Positions 9,691 to 18,142 of a stretch of 64,000 nt of DNA are shown here, piece after piece. The stretch is from Flavobacterium sp. SLB02 (GTDB taxonomy: Bacteria > Bacteroidota > Bacteroidia > Flavobacteriales > Flavobacteriaceae): the NCBI RefSeq assembly GCF_009664855.1, contig NZ_CP045928.1, positions 1,683,497 through 1,747,496 on the forward strand. The letters run 5' to 3'. The notes below the pieces were generated by a model. It had not been told where the DNA came from, made no database searches, and saw nothing but the letters and a program-made list of their open reading frames with translations. The position numbers and the translations under genes are program-made. Position 1 is the stretch's first letter; the number at the start of each line of letters is the position of its first letter.

Positions 9691-9913
9691 TCCACAAGAA
9701 ACTCACACAAAGTATTTCAAAAATTCTCGAGCGACTAACGGAGATCCCACGTTCCTCGGGATGACAAAAATGTGCAGACAACTATAGTCTTTAGCCAAAT
9801 GTTTACATTTAGCTAAAGACTTATTTTTTTGACAATTTATAAAAACAAGTTTAATAAAAACTTTGCGCCTTTGCGTCTTTGCGCGATTAAAAAAAATCTG
9901 CATGAAAAAAAAC
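9691..9913. other. Intergenic stretch with fragments of dispersed repeats
   Basis: Contains a 'CCTCGGGATGACAAA' fragment (about 9757-9771) of the TTTGTCATTTCGA repeat family and a run of 'TTTGCG' words (9862-9890). Short ORFs here are not supported by composition or motif. The neighbouring genes converge on it: susD from the left, the AraC gene from the right. Confidence 0.5.
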
Positions 9914-10756
9914 TTAAAACTGAGCGCGATAATGCGAAGGCGAAATTCCTTTCAACTCCTTAAACTTTCTGTTGAAATTAGCAATATCCTGAAAACCGCA
10001 AAGTTCAGACACAGAAGCAATCGAAAGATCTTTTTTGTTGTGGAGTAACTTACAGGCATTTTCAATTCTGATTTCAATCAAAAACTGAAAGAAAGTTTTG
10101 TTGGTTCGTTTTTTAAAATAACGGCAAAAAGCATTTTTACTCATATTGGCTTTCTCTGCCACTTCATCAAGAGTAATATTCTGATGATAGAATTCTATGG
10201 CATATTCAAAAACAGCACTCATTCTGCGGCCTTCATCATCAGTATATTTCTTTTTGTAAACAAAAGACGAAAGAGGCGTTTTCTCCGAAGAAATAATAAT
10301 ATTGATAATTTTCAGGAAAGAAGCAATACGCTGAATTTTATTCTGCTTTTTTAATTTATTAAAATGATGTGTAATTTTCTTTTGATTCGAAAGGATCTTC
10401 ATACCATACTCAGAATCTTTAAAAAAATCATCTACAGAACTCATATCATTAAGACTAAAAAAATCTTTACCAAAAGAAGTTTTCGTAAAGAACAAAGTCA
10501 GCATTACCGATTCCGGATTTGCCTCTACATTACTTCTAAAAACATGAGGAACATTCTCACCAATTACCAGGATATCCTCTTCCTTATAATCATTTATAGA
10601 ATCTCCCACAATTAAAGTTCCGGAACCTTTTGCAATATAACTAATCTGAATTTCTTCATGCTGGTGCAATTGGTCATAGAAAACACGCTCGATATCTTCC
10701 TGATAAATTAGAGCTTCTCTTTCGGTTTTAGGTATTTTAAAAGGTAGAATTTTCAA
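9914..10756 (-). CDS. AraC-family transcriptional regulator (cupin sensor plus HTH)
   Basis: About 280 residues from a TTG start at 10756 (MKILPFKIPKTER...), chosen because related Flavobacterium regulators begin with this segment. An upstream TTG at 10807 would add 17 residues; no ATG is available. The N-terminal cupin-type domain has 'HQHEEIQISYI' and 'GENVPHVFRS', a sugar- or metabolite-sensing fold. The C-terminal AraC domain (about 180-280) has two helix-turn-helices: 'ITLDEVAEKANMSKNAFCRYFKKRT' then 'SVSELCGFQDIANFNRKFKELKGISPSHYR'. The gene is divergent from the hydroxyproline operon, with the palindrome at 10815 between them, so it is the likely local regulator; the ligand may be hydroxyproline or a sugar. 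Use of TTG is uncommon. Confidence 0.88.
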   Translation of the reverse strand: MKILPFKIPKTEREALIYQEDIERVFYDQLHQHEEIQISYIAKGSGTLIVGDSINDYKEEDILVIGENVPHVFRSNVEANPESVMLTLFFTKTSFGKDFFSLNDMSSVDDFFKDSEYGMKILSNQKKITHHFNKLKKQNKIQRIASFLKIINIIISSEKTPLSSFVYKKKYTDDEGRRMSAVFEYAIEFYHQNITLDEVAEKANMSKNAFCRYFKKRTNKTFFQFLIEIRIENACKLLHNKKDLSIASVSELCGFQDIANFNRKFKELKGISPSHYRAQF

Positions 10757-10814
10757 CGTGATATTTTTAGGATATGTAAATATTAACAAAAAAAACAGAT
10801 TATACAATAGATGT

Positions 10815-10831
10815 GGTAATATAGTATTGAT
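10815..10831. promoter_or_regulatory. TAG-centred imperfect palindrome between araC-type gene and hydroxyproline operon
   Basis: GGTAATA-TAG-TATTGAT. The left arm and centre match the susC-upstream site closely. It lies 80 bp before the ATG of the deaminase gene and about 60 bp before the AraC-gene start, where a shared operator would be expected. A TAnnTTTG match (TATTTTTG, 10872-10879) lies downstream, close to the start codon. Confidence 0.4.
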
Positions 10832-10894
10832 AAAGGCTAATAATCACACAGGAGCTCTTTTCTTTAAGCTTTATTTTTGATAAAAATTAAGAAT

Positions 10895-11809
10895 ATGAAA
10901 ATAAATTGGGAAGGCGTAATGCCAGCTGTAACAACAAAGTTTACAGCAGAAGGTCAACTGGACCTCGTAATGTTCGAAAAGAATATTAAAGCACAAATTG
11001 ATGCTGGAGTTAATGGAATCATTCTGGGAGGAACCCTTGGAGAAGCCAGTACATTAACTAAAGAAGAAAAAGAAGTTTTAATAAACAACACTTTACGAAT
11101 CGTCGAAGGAAAAATTCCGGTTATTGTAAATATTGCCGAGCAAACTACCAGCGAAGCCATTACTCTGGCAAAACGTGCAGAAGAATTGGGCGTAAATGGT
11201 TTGATGCTTTTGCCGCCAATGCGATACAAAGCAACAGATCATGAAACAGTAGTTTATTTTAAGGAAATTGCTAAAAGCACTTCATTGCCTATTATGATTT
11301 ACAATAATCCTGTAGATTATAAAATTGAGGTAACATTAGACATGTTTGAAGAACTTTTAAAACTCGAAAACATTCAGGCAGTAAAAGAATCCACCAGAGA
11401 CATTAGTAATGTAACAAGAATCAGAAACCGTTTTGGAAACAGACTAAAAGTGCTTTGCGGAGTCGATACTTTGGCACTTGAGAGTTTAGTGGCCGGAGCT
11501 GATGGTTGGGTTGCAGGTTTAGTAGTGGCATATCCGGCAGAAACAGTTGCTATTTACAAACTGGTAAAAGCCGGAAAAGTAGCCGAAGCGTTAGAAATTT
11601 ACAGATGGTTTATGCCATTATTAGAATTGGATATTTCTCCGCAATTGGTACAAAATATAAAACTGGCCGAAGTAGCCACCGGACTTGGAACAGAAAATGT
11701 AAGAGCACCAAGATTGCCATTGCAGGGTAAAGAAAGAGAACGCGTTTTGTCTATCATTGATTTTGCAATGAAAAACAGACCCGTATTGCCAGGTTATAAA
11801 AGTATTTAA
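10895..11809 (+). CDS. DHDPS/NAL-family lyase, probable 1-pyrroline-4-hydroxy-2-carboxylate deaminase
   Basis: 304 residues from ATG 10895; an upstream in-frame TTG is less likely. A TIM-barrel class I aldolase of the dihydrodipicolinate synthase family. Schiff-base Lys164 ('QAVKEST') and Tyr136 ('MIYNNP') are visible, as is a substrate loop 'GGTLGEASTL' in place of the 'GTTGE' of DapA. In the trans-4-hydroxyproline pathway this family converts pyrroline-4-hydroxy-2-carboxylate to 2-oxoglutarate semialdehyde plus ammonia. That assignment rests on the next three genes, which supply exactly the other steps. It is first in the operon, 20 bp before the dehydrogenase. Other DHDPS-family aldolase or lyase activities cannot be excluded from this sequence alone. 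Confidence 0.85.
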   Translation: MKINWEGVMPAVTTKFTAEGQLDLVMFEKNIKAQIDAGVNGIILGGTLGEASTLTKEEKEVLINNTLRIVEGKIPVIVNIAEQTTSEAITLAKRAEELGVNGLMLLPPMRYKATDHETVVYFKEIAKSTSLPIMIYNNPVDYKIEVTLDMFEELLKLENIQAVKESTRDISNVTRIRNRFGNRLKVLCGVDTLALESLVAGADGWVAGLVVAYPAETVAIYKLVKAGKVAEALEIYRWFMPLLELDISPQLVQNIKLAEVATGLGTENVRAPRLPLQGKERERVLSIIDFAMKNRPVLPGYKSI

Positions 11810-11829
11810 TTAAAGTTTAAAAGAAAGCG

Positions 11830-13398
11830 ATGACTACAGGAAAAAATTATATTGGAGATGTGCTTTCCGCAAAAGGTAAAACGACCTATAAAACAATCAA
11901 CCCCGAATTAAACTCGGAGAATGAAACTGTTTTTTACGAAGCTACAGACGAAGAAATTTCGCAAGCCGTAGCATTAGCCGAAGAAGCTTTTAAGACTTAC
12001 GCAACAATTGCAGACGTAAAAAAAGCCGATTTTCTGGACGCGATTGCCGAAGAAATTGAAGCCCTTGGCGAAGATTTATTAACCACTTATATTCAGGAAT
12101 CAGGACTTCCTGCCGGAAGAGCAAATGGGGAACGTGGCAGAACAACCGGACAACTTAAAGCATTTGCCACTATGTTAAGAGAAGGTTCGTGGGTAGAAGC
12201 AATCATTAATAAAACAGAAGGCAAACCCGACATCCGAAGATTGCAGATTCCAATTGGGCCGGTAGTTGTTTTTGGAGCAAGTAATTTTCCGCTTGCATTC
12301 TCTACTGCCGGCGGAGACACCGCCAGTGCATTAGCTGCCGGTTGTCCTGTACTGGTAAAATCGCATCCGCTTCATGCCGGAACAGGCGAATTAGTAGCTT
12401 CGGCAGTTATAAAAGCAGCCAAAAGAACCGGAATGCCAAATGGTGTGTTTTCTAACCTGAACAGTAGCGGTATAGCAGTGGGGACAGCTTTGGTAGAACA
12501 TCCTTCCGTGAAAGCAGTTGGGTTTACAGGAAGTATAAAAGGCGGAACAGCACTTTGCAAAATTGCGGCCAACAGATCTATTCCAATTCCGGTTTATGCA
12601 GAAATGGGAAGTATCAATCCCGTACTTATTTTGCCTTCAGCTTTAAAAAGGGAAAGAGAAAAATGGGCTAAAAATTATGCCGCATCAATTGTGGCAGGAA
12701 CAGGGCAATTTTGTACAAATCCAGGCCTTATTTTAGGAATAAAAAGCGCTGAGTTAGATAATTTTATTGCTATTTTAGCTTTAGAGACAGACAAATTAGC
12801 TCCAACCTGCATGCTGCATCCTACTATAAAAAAGCAATACGAAAACCTGAAATCAGAAGTGCTTGACCAGGAAGGATATACGCAGGAAACCAGTTTGGAG
12901 AAAGTGGTAAAACCAAATTACGCATTGCAAAATATAATTGCGGTGGATGGTGAAACCTTCTTAAAAAATAAAACATTTCACAAAGAAGTTTTCGGGCCAT
13001 TTTCTGTAGTAGTCAAATGCGATGATGTGCAGCAGCTCAACACCATTATTCTGGAGTTAGAAGGTCAATTGACAGGAACAGTTTTAAATGCTGATTTACA
13101 GGAATGGGACAACTTCAGCGAAGTAATCGAAAGCCTTAAAAACAAAGTAGGACGATTGATTTTTAATAATGTCCCAACAGGGGTAGAGGTTTGTTCAGGA
13201 ATGACACACGGCGGACCTTTTCCTGCAAGTTCAGACAGTAAATTTACATCTGTAGGATTAACAGCGGTGAAAAGATGGGTTCGTCCGGTAACTTTTCAGG
13301 ATTGGCCAGATCAATTATTGCCAGGCGCTTTACAGGATAAAAATCCTTTAAATATTACCAGAACTGTAAACGATATACTAACAAAGAACCCAATATAA
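11830..13398 (+). CDS. 2-oxoglutarate semialdehyde dehydrogenase (aldehyde dehydrogenase superfamily)
   Basis: 522 residues. NAD(P)-dependent oxidation of 2-oxoglutarate semialdehyde to 2-oxoglutarate, the last step of hydroxyproline breakdown. Catalytic Cys295 ('GQFCTNPG') and general-base Glu258 ('YAEMGSINP') are present, with 'FGASNFPLAF' and the coenzyme loop 'GFTGSIKGG'. The overall sequence resembles the KGSADH type found with hydroxyproline or glucarate genes rather than classic GabD. The next gene starts 3 bp after this stop, so translation is probably coupled. Cytosolic; no export signal. Confidence 0.9.
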   Translation: MTTGKNYIGDVLSAKGKTTYKTINPELNSENETVFYEATDEEISQAVALAEEAFKTYATIADVKKADFLDAIAEEIEALGEDLLTTYIQESGLPAGRANGERGRTTGQLKAFATMLREGSWVEAIINKTEGKPDIRRLQIPIGPVVVFGASNFPLAFSTAGGDTASALAAGCPVLVKSHPLHAGTGELVASAVIKAAKRTGMPNGVFSNLNSSGIAVGTALVEHPSVKAVGFTGSIKGGTALCKIAANRSIPIPVYAEMGSINPVLILPSALKREREKWAKNYAASIVAGTGQFCTNPGLILGIKSAELDNFIAILALETDKLAPTCMLHPTIKKQYENLKSEVLDQEGYTQETSLEKVVKPNYALQNIIAVDGETFLKNKTFHKEVFGPFSVVVKCDDVQQLNTIILELEGQLTGTVLNADLQEWDNFSEVIESLKNKVGRLIFNNVPTGVEVCSGMTHGGPFPASSDSKFTSVGLTAVKRWVRPVTFQDWPDQLLPGALQDKNPLNITRTVNDILTKNPI

Positions 13399-13401
13399 TT
13401 T

Positions 13402-14412
13402 ATGCCAAGAAAAACCTTTTTTTGTGTTGATGCACATACGTGCGGAAATCCGGTAAGAGTTGTCGCTGGTGGCGGACCCAATTTGGTTGGAAACAACATG
13501 AGCGAAAAACGACAACATTTTTTAAAAGAGTACGACTGGATTCGTAAAGGACTTATGTTTGAACCCCGCGGTCATGACATGATGAGCGGCAGTATTTTAT
13601 ATCCGCCAAGCGATCCAGAAAATGATTTCGGAATTTTGTTTATCGAAACTTCAGGTTGTTTGCCCATGTGCGGTCACGGAACTATCGGAACCATAACTAT
13701 CGCAATCGAAGAAGGTTTGGTGACACCCAAAATTCCGGGAAAAATTAAGATGGAAGCTCCGGCGGGACTTGTTCAGATCGAATACCAGCAAACCGGTAAA
13801 AAAGTAGACTGGGTACGATTGACAAACGTAAAATCATATCTGGCAGCAGAAGGCCTTACTATTGATTGTCCGGAATTAGGCGAAATTGTTTTTGATGTCG
13901 CTTACGGTGGAAACTATTATGCCATTGTAGATCCGCAACAGAATTTCTCGGGCGTTCAGGATTTTACAGCCGGAAAAATTGTGCAGTACAGTCAGGAAGT
14001 GCGCAAACGCATCAACGAGAAATATCTAAATCTTTTCATTCATCCAGAGAATGATACTATTCGTGATGTAAGTCATATGTTGTGGACAGGAGATCCTATC
14101 GATCCAACTTCGTCAGGAAGAAATGCCGTTTTTTATGGAGACAAAGCCATCGATCGTTCACCATGCGGCACCGGAACTTCGGCAAGAATTGCACAGCTTC
14201 ACGCCAAAGGAAAACTAAAAAAAGGAGAAGATTATATACACGAAAGTTTTATTGGAAGTAAATTTATTGGCAGAGTAGAAGAAGAAACTTCTATAGGAAA
14301 TATCAAAGCCATAGTACCAAGTATTCAGGGCTGGGCAAAAGTTTACGGTTACAACAATATCATTATTGATGAAGATGATGATCCGTATGCTTTTGGTTTT
14401 CAGGTGATTTAA
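13402..14412 (+). CDS. 4-hydroxyproline 2-epimerase (proline racemase family)
   Basis: 336 residues. Converts trans-4-hydroxy-L-proline to cis-4-hydroxy-D-proline, the entry step. Both catalytic cysteines are present: Cys90 in 'MCGHGTIG' and Cys255 in 'DRSPCGTGTSA'. The pair separates epimerases and racemases from trans-3-hydroxyproline dehydratase, where a Thr replaces one Cys. The N-terminal 'DAHTCGNPVRVVAGG' is typical of hydroxyproline epimerases. Proline racemase proper is possible, but the gene neighbours favour hydroxyproline. A strong hairpin follows before the oxidase gene. Confidence 0.92.
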   Translation: MPRKTFFCVDAHTCGNPVRVVAGGGPNLVGNNMSEKRQHFLKEYDWIRKGLMFEPRGHDMMSGSILYPPSDPENDFGILFIETSGCLPMCGHGTIGTITIAIEEGLVTPKIPGKIKMEAPAGLVQIEYQQTGKKVDWVRLTNVKSYLAAEGLTIDCPELGEIVFDVAYGGNYYAIVDPQQNFSGVQDFTAGKIVQYSQEVRKRINEKYLNLFIHPENDTIRDVSHMLWTGDPIDPTSSGRNAVFYGDKAIDRSPCGTGTSARIAQLHAKGKLKKGEDYIHESFIGSKFIGRVEEETSIGNIKAIVPSIQGWAKVYGYNNIIIDEDDDPYAFGFQVI

Positions 14413-14429
14413 AAAAAAATGATAATATA

Positions 14430-14474
14430 AAAAAATCATTGGTTTACAGAAAAACTTCTTGCCAATGATTTTTT
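14430..14474 (+). terminator. Hairpin inside the hydroxyproline operon
   Basis: Perfect 13-bp inverted repeat (AAAAAATCATTGG at 14430-14442 with its complement at 14462-14474), 19-nt loop, ending in a T-run. It lies in the 77-bp gap before the oxidase, so it probably reduces read-through or protects the upstream message. Confidence 0.65.
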
Positions 14475-14489
14475 AAATTTATAATACTA

Positions 14490-15725
14490 ATGAAAAAAGT
14501 AAGTATAATTGGCGGAGGAATAATAGGTTTGTGTTCAGCCTATTATTTAGCCAAAGAAGGTTATGAAGTAGTTGTTTTTGATAAATCAGATATGAGTGAC
14601 GGCTGTTCTTATGGAAATGCAGGAATGATTGTTCCCTCGCATATAATTCCGCTGGCACAACCTGGCATGATTGCGCAGGGAATAAAATGGATGTTTGATA
14701 GTCAAAGTCCGTTTTATGTAAAACCCAGATTAAACATGGATTTAATGAAATGGGGATTACAATTCTACAAACACGCCAATTTAAAGCATGTTGAAAAAGC
14801 CATGCCTGCACTTTGTAATTTATCGCTTTTAAGTAAAGACTTGTATCAGGATTTTGCCAAACAAAACAACTCCTTTTTTTATGAAGAAAAAGGACTTTTG
14901 ATGCTTTTTAAAACCGAAAAAACAGGCGAAGAAATTCAGCATGAAGGAATATTGGCAGAAAAATTAGGATTAGAAGTCGATTTTCTTTCGAAAGAAGAAG
15001 TTTCAAAATTAGAAGCAGGAACCGCTACAAACGTAATTGGTGGTGTGCATTACAAAAGTGATGCGCATGTTTATCCGCAAAAATTCATGCAATTCATCAA
15101 AGAAGAACTGAATAAATTAAACGTAAAAATTCATTCGCAAACCACCGTAAGTGATTTTGTTTTAAAGAATAACGCAGTCGCCGAAATCATCACCGATAAA
15201 GGCAATTTTACAACAGACCAAGTGGTTTTAGCAACAGGATCGTGGAGTCCTCATATTGCCAAAAAATTGAATGTAAACATTTCGATTTTACCGGGAAAAG
15301 GATACAGTTTTACGCTTAACGATCAAAACCATAAACCGTCGATCCCGACAATTTTATGCGAAGGAAAAGTTGCCGTAACCCCTATGAATAATGATATCCG
15401 TTTTGGAGGAACCATGGAAATTACTCACACCAATGACACCAAAATCAATCAAAACAGGCTACAGGGAATTGTCAATTCAGTAAATGACTTTTATCCGGAT
15501 TTAAAAATTGAAATGCCAAAAGTAGAAGATACCTGGTTTGGTTTCAGACCTTGTACACCTTCAGGAATGCCAATTATTGCGAGAGATAAAAAACTTAAAA
15601 ATTTAACGTTAGTCACAGGACACGCCATGATGGGATTAAGTCTGGCGCCTGCCACAGGCAAAATAGTAGAAGAAATCATTTCAGGAAAAACGACTTCTGT
15701 AGATACTCAAATGTTTCAACTCTAA
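14490..15725 (+). CDS. FAD-dependent D-amino acid oxidoreductase, probable cis-4-hydroxy-D-proline oxidase/dehydrogenase
   Basis: 411 residues of the DAO/DadA family. The N-terminal dinucleotide-binding motif 'GGGIIGLCSAYYLAKEG' with a terminal acidic 'VVFDKSD' binds FAD; a C-terminal 'TGHAMMGLSLAPATGK' closes the FAD site. It oxidises cis-4-hydroxy-D-proline to the pyrroline that feeds the deaminase two genes upstream. D-proline or another D-amino acid could also be a substrate. No signal peptide, so cytosolic or peripheral on the inner membrane. It ends the four-gene catabolic set. Confidence 0.88.
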   Translation: MKKVSIIGGGIIGLCSAYYLAKEGYEVVVFDKSDMSDGCSYGNAGMIVPSHIIPLAQPGMIAQGIKWMFDSQSPFYVKPRLNMDLMKWGLQFYKHANLKHVEKAMPALCNLSLLSKDLYQDFAKQNNSFFYEEKGLLMLFKTEKTGEEIQHEGILAEKLGLEVDFLSKEEVSKLEAGTATNVIGGVHYKSDAHVYPQKFMQFIKEELNKLNVKIHSQTTVSDFVLKNNAVAEIITDKGNFTTDQVVLATGSWSPHIAKKLNVNISILPGKGYSFTLNDQNHKPSIPTILCEGKVAVTPMNNDIRFGGTMEITHTNDTKINQNRLQGIVNSVNDFYPDLKIEMPKVEDTWFGFRPCTPSGMPIIARDKKLKNLTLVTGHAMMGLSLAPATGKIVEEIISGKTTSVDTQMFQL

Positions 15726-15726
15726 T

Positions 15727-15770
15727 AAATCAGCTTCATTTTTTAACCAAACATGAAGCTGATTTTTTTT
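15727..15770 (+). terminator. Strong terminator of the hydroxyproline operon
   Basis: 13-bp perfect stem (15727-15739 with 15753-15765), 13-nt loop, and a run of eight T ending at 15770. Confidence 0.9.
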
Positions 15771-15824
15771 ATTCAATGACGTTTTGAATTCTTGCGAACA
15801 AATTTTTCAGAAAGGCATAAAGAG

Positions 15825-16070
15825 TTTGTCATTTCGACCCAAGCTCGACAAAGATTGGAAACAATATTGAACGCGGATGACACGGATTCGCTTTGCGAAA
15901 ACACAGATTAAAACGGATTTTATCAGCTTAATCTTGTCATTTCGAGGAACGAGAAATCACACTAGGAACTCTACAAAGATTAGATTCTCGTTGCGTCCCG
16001 AAGCTTCGGGATTGCGAAGATTTACTTCGCCTGTTCGCTATCGTTCTGGTCTCCTTCGTCGAAATGACAA
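15825..16070. repeat. TTTGTCATTTCGA-type intergenic repeats forming a large inverted structure
   Basis: TTTGTCATTTCGA occurs at 15825-15837 and again (TTGTCATTTCGA) at 15934-15945; its reverse complement stands at 16059-16070. The last two could pair as a ~137-nt hairpin. Between them is a TCCCGAAGCTTCGGGA palindrome near 15996. Related pieces occur at 9757 and 34179-34343. Short ORFs here are artefacts. Confidence 0.75.
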
Positions 16071-16100
16071 ATTGGACGAGAATATTATTGTGAAAATGAT

Positions 16101-16214
16101 TGCCCTAGCCCCGATAGAAGTGGAAATCCTTTTGTGCCGGTGTTCGGTACAAAAGATTGAAAGGGATTGCTTCGCCAATTCGCACTTTCAGGCTCGGGTG
16201 CGGGATTAGCTCCT
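16101..16214 (+). repeat. ~114-bp dispersed element, possible structured RNA; full copy
   Basis: Starts TGCCCTAGCCCCGATAG and ends GCGGGATTAGCTCCT, with an internal CTTTTGT...ACAAAAG hairpin (about 16128-16154). The 3' 50 bp (16165-16214) recur at 9641-9690 (reversed) and 51121-51170. From memory, elements with these termini are common between flavobacterial genes. Whether it is transcribed is not shown. Confidence 0.65.
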
Positions 16215-16345
16215 AAAAAAAATATCATTAAAATCCTTTAAAGCTTCATGTTCATTACAACTCACAACATAAATTCTAAATACTAACCACATTTAAAATT
16301 TTAAAAAACAGATTATCCCATTCCTAAACAAAAAACAACCAAAAA

Positions 16346-17761
16346 ATGATAGACAATAACAAGGAAGAATTTAAAAAAGAACTCGGACTTCTCGACGGAA
16401 CCATGCTTGTAGTAGGTTCTATGATTGGGTCAGGAATATTTATTGTAAGTGCCGATATCGCCAGACAAGTAGGTTCTACAGGCTGGCTTATTTTGATATG
16501 GCTTATTTCAGGAATCATCACTATGATTGCAGCAGTAAGTTACGGAGAATTAAGCGCCATGTTTCCTAATGCCGGCGGGCAATATGTGTATCTTAAAGAA
16601 GCCTATAATAAACTAATCGCATTTTTATACGGTTGGAGCTTTTTTGCAGTCATTCAAACCGGAACCATTGCGGCGGTTGGCGTTGCGTTTTCGAAATTTA
16701 CTGCCTATTTAATTCCGGCGGTAAGTGATGATAATATTATTTACGAGATGGGAAGTTTTAAACTCAATGTAGCACAAATCGTTTCCATTGTAACCATCAT
16801 TTTTCTCACCTATCTGAATACCCGCGGAGTAAAAAACAGCAAAATTTTGCAAACCATTCTAACGATCATAAAAATAGTATCGATTTTAGGCTTAATTATT
16901 TTTGGGTTAACATTAGCCGCAAAATCTTCTGTATGGAGCGCCAACTGGACAGATGCCTGGACACCACATTCCTTTAATACCGAAACAGGTTCGTGGTTTC
17001 CAATAGGAGGAACGGCTTTAATTTCAGGGATTTCTGCTGCGATGGTGGGAACTTTATTTTCAAGTGATTCCTGGACCGGCGTTACCTTTATTGCAGGAGA
17101 AATAAAAAATCCAAAACGAAATGTGGGTTTAAGTATGTTTCTGGGCACTTTAATCGTCACCATCATTTATGTACTGACCAATATAATGTATATAGCCGTT
17201 ATTCCGCTTAGCGAAATTGCCGGCGCAAAATCAGATAGGGTAGCGGTGGTGGCTTCAGACTATATTTTTGGAGATATCGGAACGCTGATCATCGCGATCA
17301 TGATTATGATTTCGACTTTTGCCTGCAATAACGGTTTGATAATGGCAGGAGCCAGAGTGTATTATACGATGGCAACTGATGGTTTATTCTTTAAAAAAGC
17401 AGCAGTATTAAACCATGCAAGCGTTCCTGCCTGGGCGCTTTGGGCACAATGTTTATGGGCTTCGGTATTGTGTCTTACCGGAAAATACGGTGATTTATTA
17501 GACTTCGTAATCATCATTGTGCTGATTTTTTATATCCTGACAATTTACGGTATTATCATTCTTCGTAAAAAAATGCCCGATGCGGTGCGTCCTTATAAAG
17601 CGATCGGATATCCATTTTTACCCTTGTTGTATATTGTAATTGCCTCGGCAGTTTGTATTTCGTTATTGTTCACCAAATTCTCTACTTGTGGCTGGGGTGT
17701 TTTAATTATGTTAATGGGAATTCCAATCTATTATTTAATAAAAGAAAAAACGCCAAATTAA
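16346..17761 (+). CDS. APC-superfamily amino acid permease
   Basis: 471 residues with about 12 hydrophobic helices. The first carries the APC signature 'VGSMIGSGIFIVSADIA'; 'GYGELSAMFPNAGGQYVYL'-type sequence follows in helix 2. Inner-membrane uptake or exchange of amino acids. It lies between the hydroxyproline operon and the DPP-IV gene on the same strand, so hydroxyproline or proline uptake is the natural guess. The 620-bp gap full of repeats and the strong terminator at 15770 imply its own promoter, which I could not identify. Confidence 0.88.
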   Translation: MIDNNKEEFKKELGLLDGTMLVVGSMIGSGIFIVSADIARQVGSTGWLILIWLISGIITMIAAVSYGELSAMFPNAGGQYVYLKEAYNKLIAFLYGWSFFAVIQTGTIAAVGVAFSKFTAYLIPAVSDDNIIYEMGSFKLNVAQIVSIVTIIFLTYLNTRGVKNSKILQTILTIIKIVSILGLIIFGLTLAAKSSVWSANWTDAWTPHSFNTETGSWFPIGGTALISGISAAMVGTLFSSDSWTGVTFIAGEIKNPKRNVGLSMFLGTLIVTIIYVLTNIMYIAVIPLSEIAGAKSDRVAVVASDYIFGDIGTLIIAIMIMISTFACNNGLIMAGARVYYTMATDGLFFKKAAVLNHASVPAWALWAQCLWASVLCLTGKYGDLLDFVIIIVLIFYILTIYGIIILRKKMPDAVRPYKAIGYPFLPLLYIVIASAVCISLLFTKFSTCGWGVLIMLMGIPIYYLIKEKTPN

Positions 17762-17771
17762 TCTTTCACGT

Positions 17772-17798
17772 CCTAACAGGTTTTTAAAACCTGTTAGG
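17772..17798. terminator. Bidirectional terminator-like palindrome after the permease
   Basis: CCTAACAGGTTTT and its exact complement (17772-17784, 17786-17798) separated by one T. The A/T inner part gives a U-run either way. It sits 10 bp after the permease stop. Confidence 0.75.
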
Positions 17799-17875
17799 TC
17801 TATTAAAATTTTGAATCAGGTATTAATGTAGATGCATTATTATGTGTCTAACATTTTGCATATCAAAAAACTTTG

Positions 17876-17903
17876 CGTAGACGCACTGCTGTGCGTCTCT
17901 ACA
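17876..17903. repeat. Short palindromic intergenic repeat
   Basis: AGACGCAC-TGCT-GTGCGTCT, an 8-bp perfect stem in a GTAGA...TCTAC context. It is GC-rich against an AT-rich background. The rest of 17799-18142 holds no ORF, only the motif at 18064. Confidence 0.6.
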
Positions 17904-18063
17904 ATATGTAATGCTTAAATAGGTGTATTGAAATTTATTTTGGCTTAAGCCAAAGAAAAAATAATTCGATTTACTTCATTTCATTTTTGAGGTTAAGAAA
18001 AACTGTTTTTCAACACCTTACTTGCATTTAATAACTGATTTTCCTCACATTATTGTTTCGATG

Positions 18064-18080
18064 GGTAATATAATATTAGT
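18064..18080. promoter_or_regulatory. TAA-centred imperfect palindrome upstream of the DPP-IV/GH127 unit
   Basis: GGTAATA-TAA-TATTAGT, sharing the left arm with the 10815 site. It is 63 bp before the DPP-IV start codon. One of five sites in the proposed shared operator set. Confidence 0.35.
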
Positions 18081-18142
18081 ATTTGTTAATATTAACGCAT
18101 AGATCTCAATAAATAATATATATTTTTATTAATATTTAAATT

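Noticed and set aside
9703..10048. Short ORFs on both strands near 9.7-10.0 kb
   Set aside because: They run through repeat scraps and the antisense of the AraC gene; no start context or protein-like composition.
10757..10807. TTG 10807 as the start of the AraC regulator
   Set aside because: It adds 17 residues not typical of relatives; the TTG at 10756 begins the conserved KILPFKIPK segment. Neither is proven.
15877..16209. ORF of 110 codons between the oxidase and permease genes
   Set aside because: It lies within TCATTTCGA-type and TAGCCCCGAT-type repeats, with Arg/Ser-rich translation and no motif.
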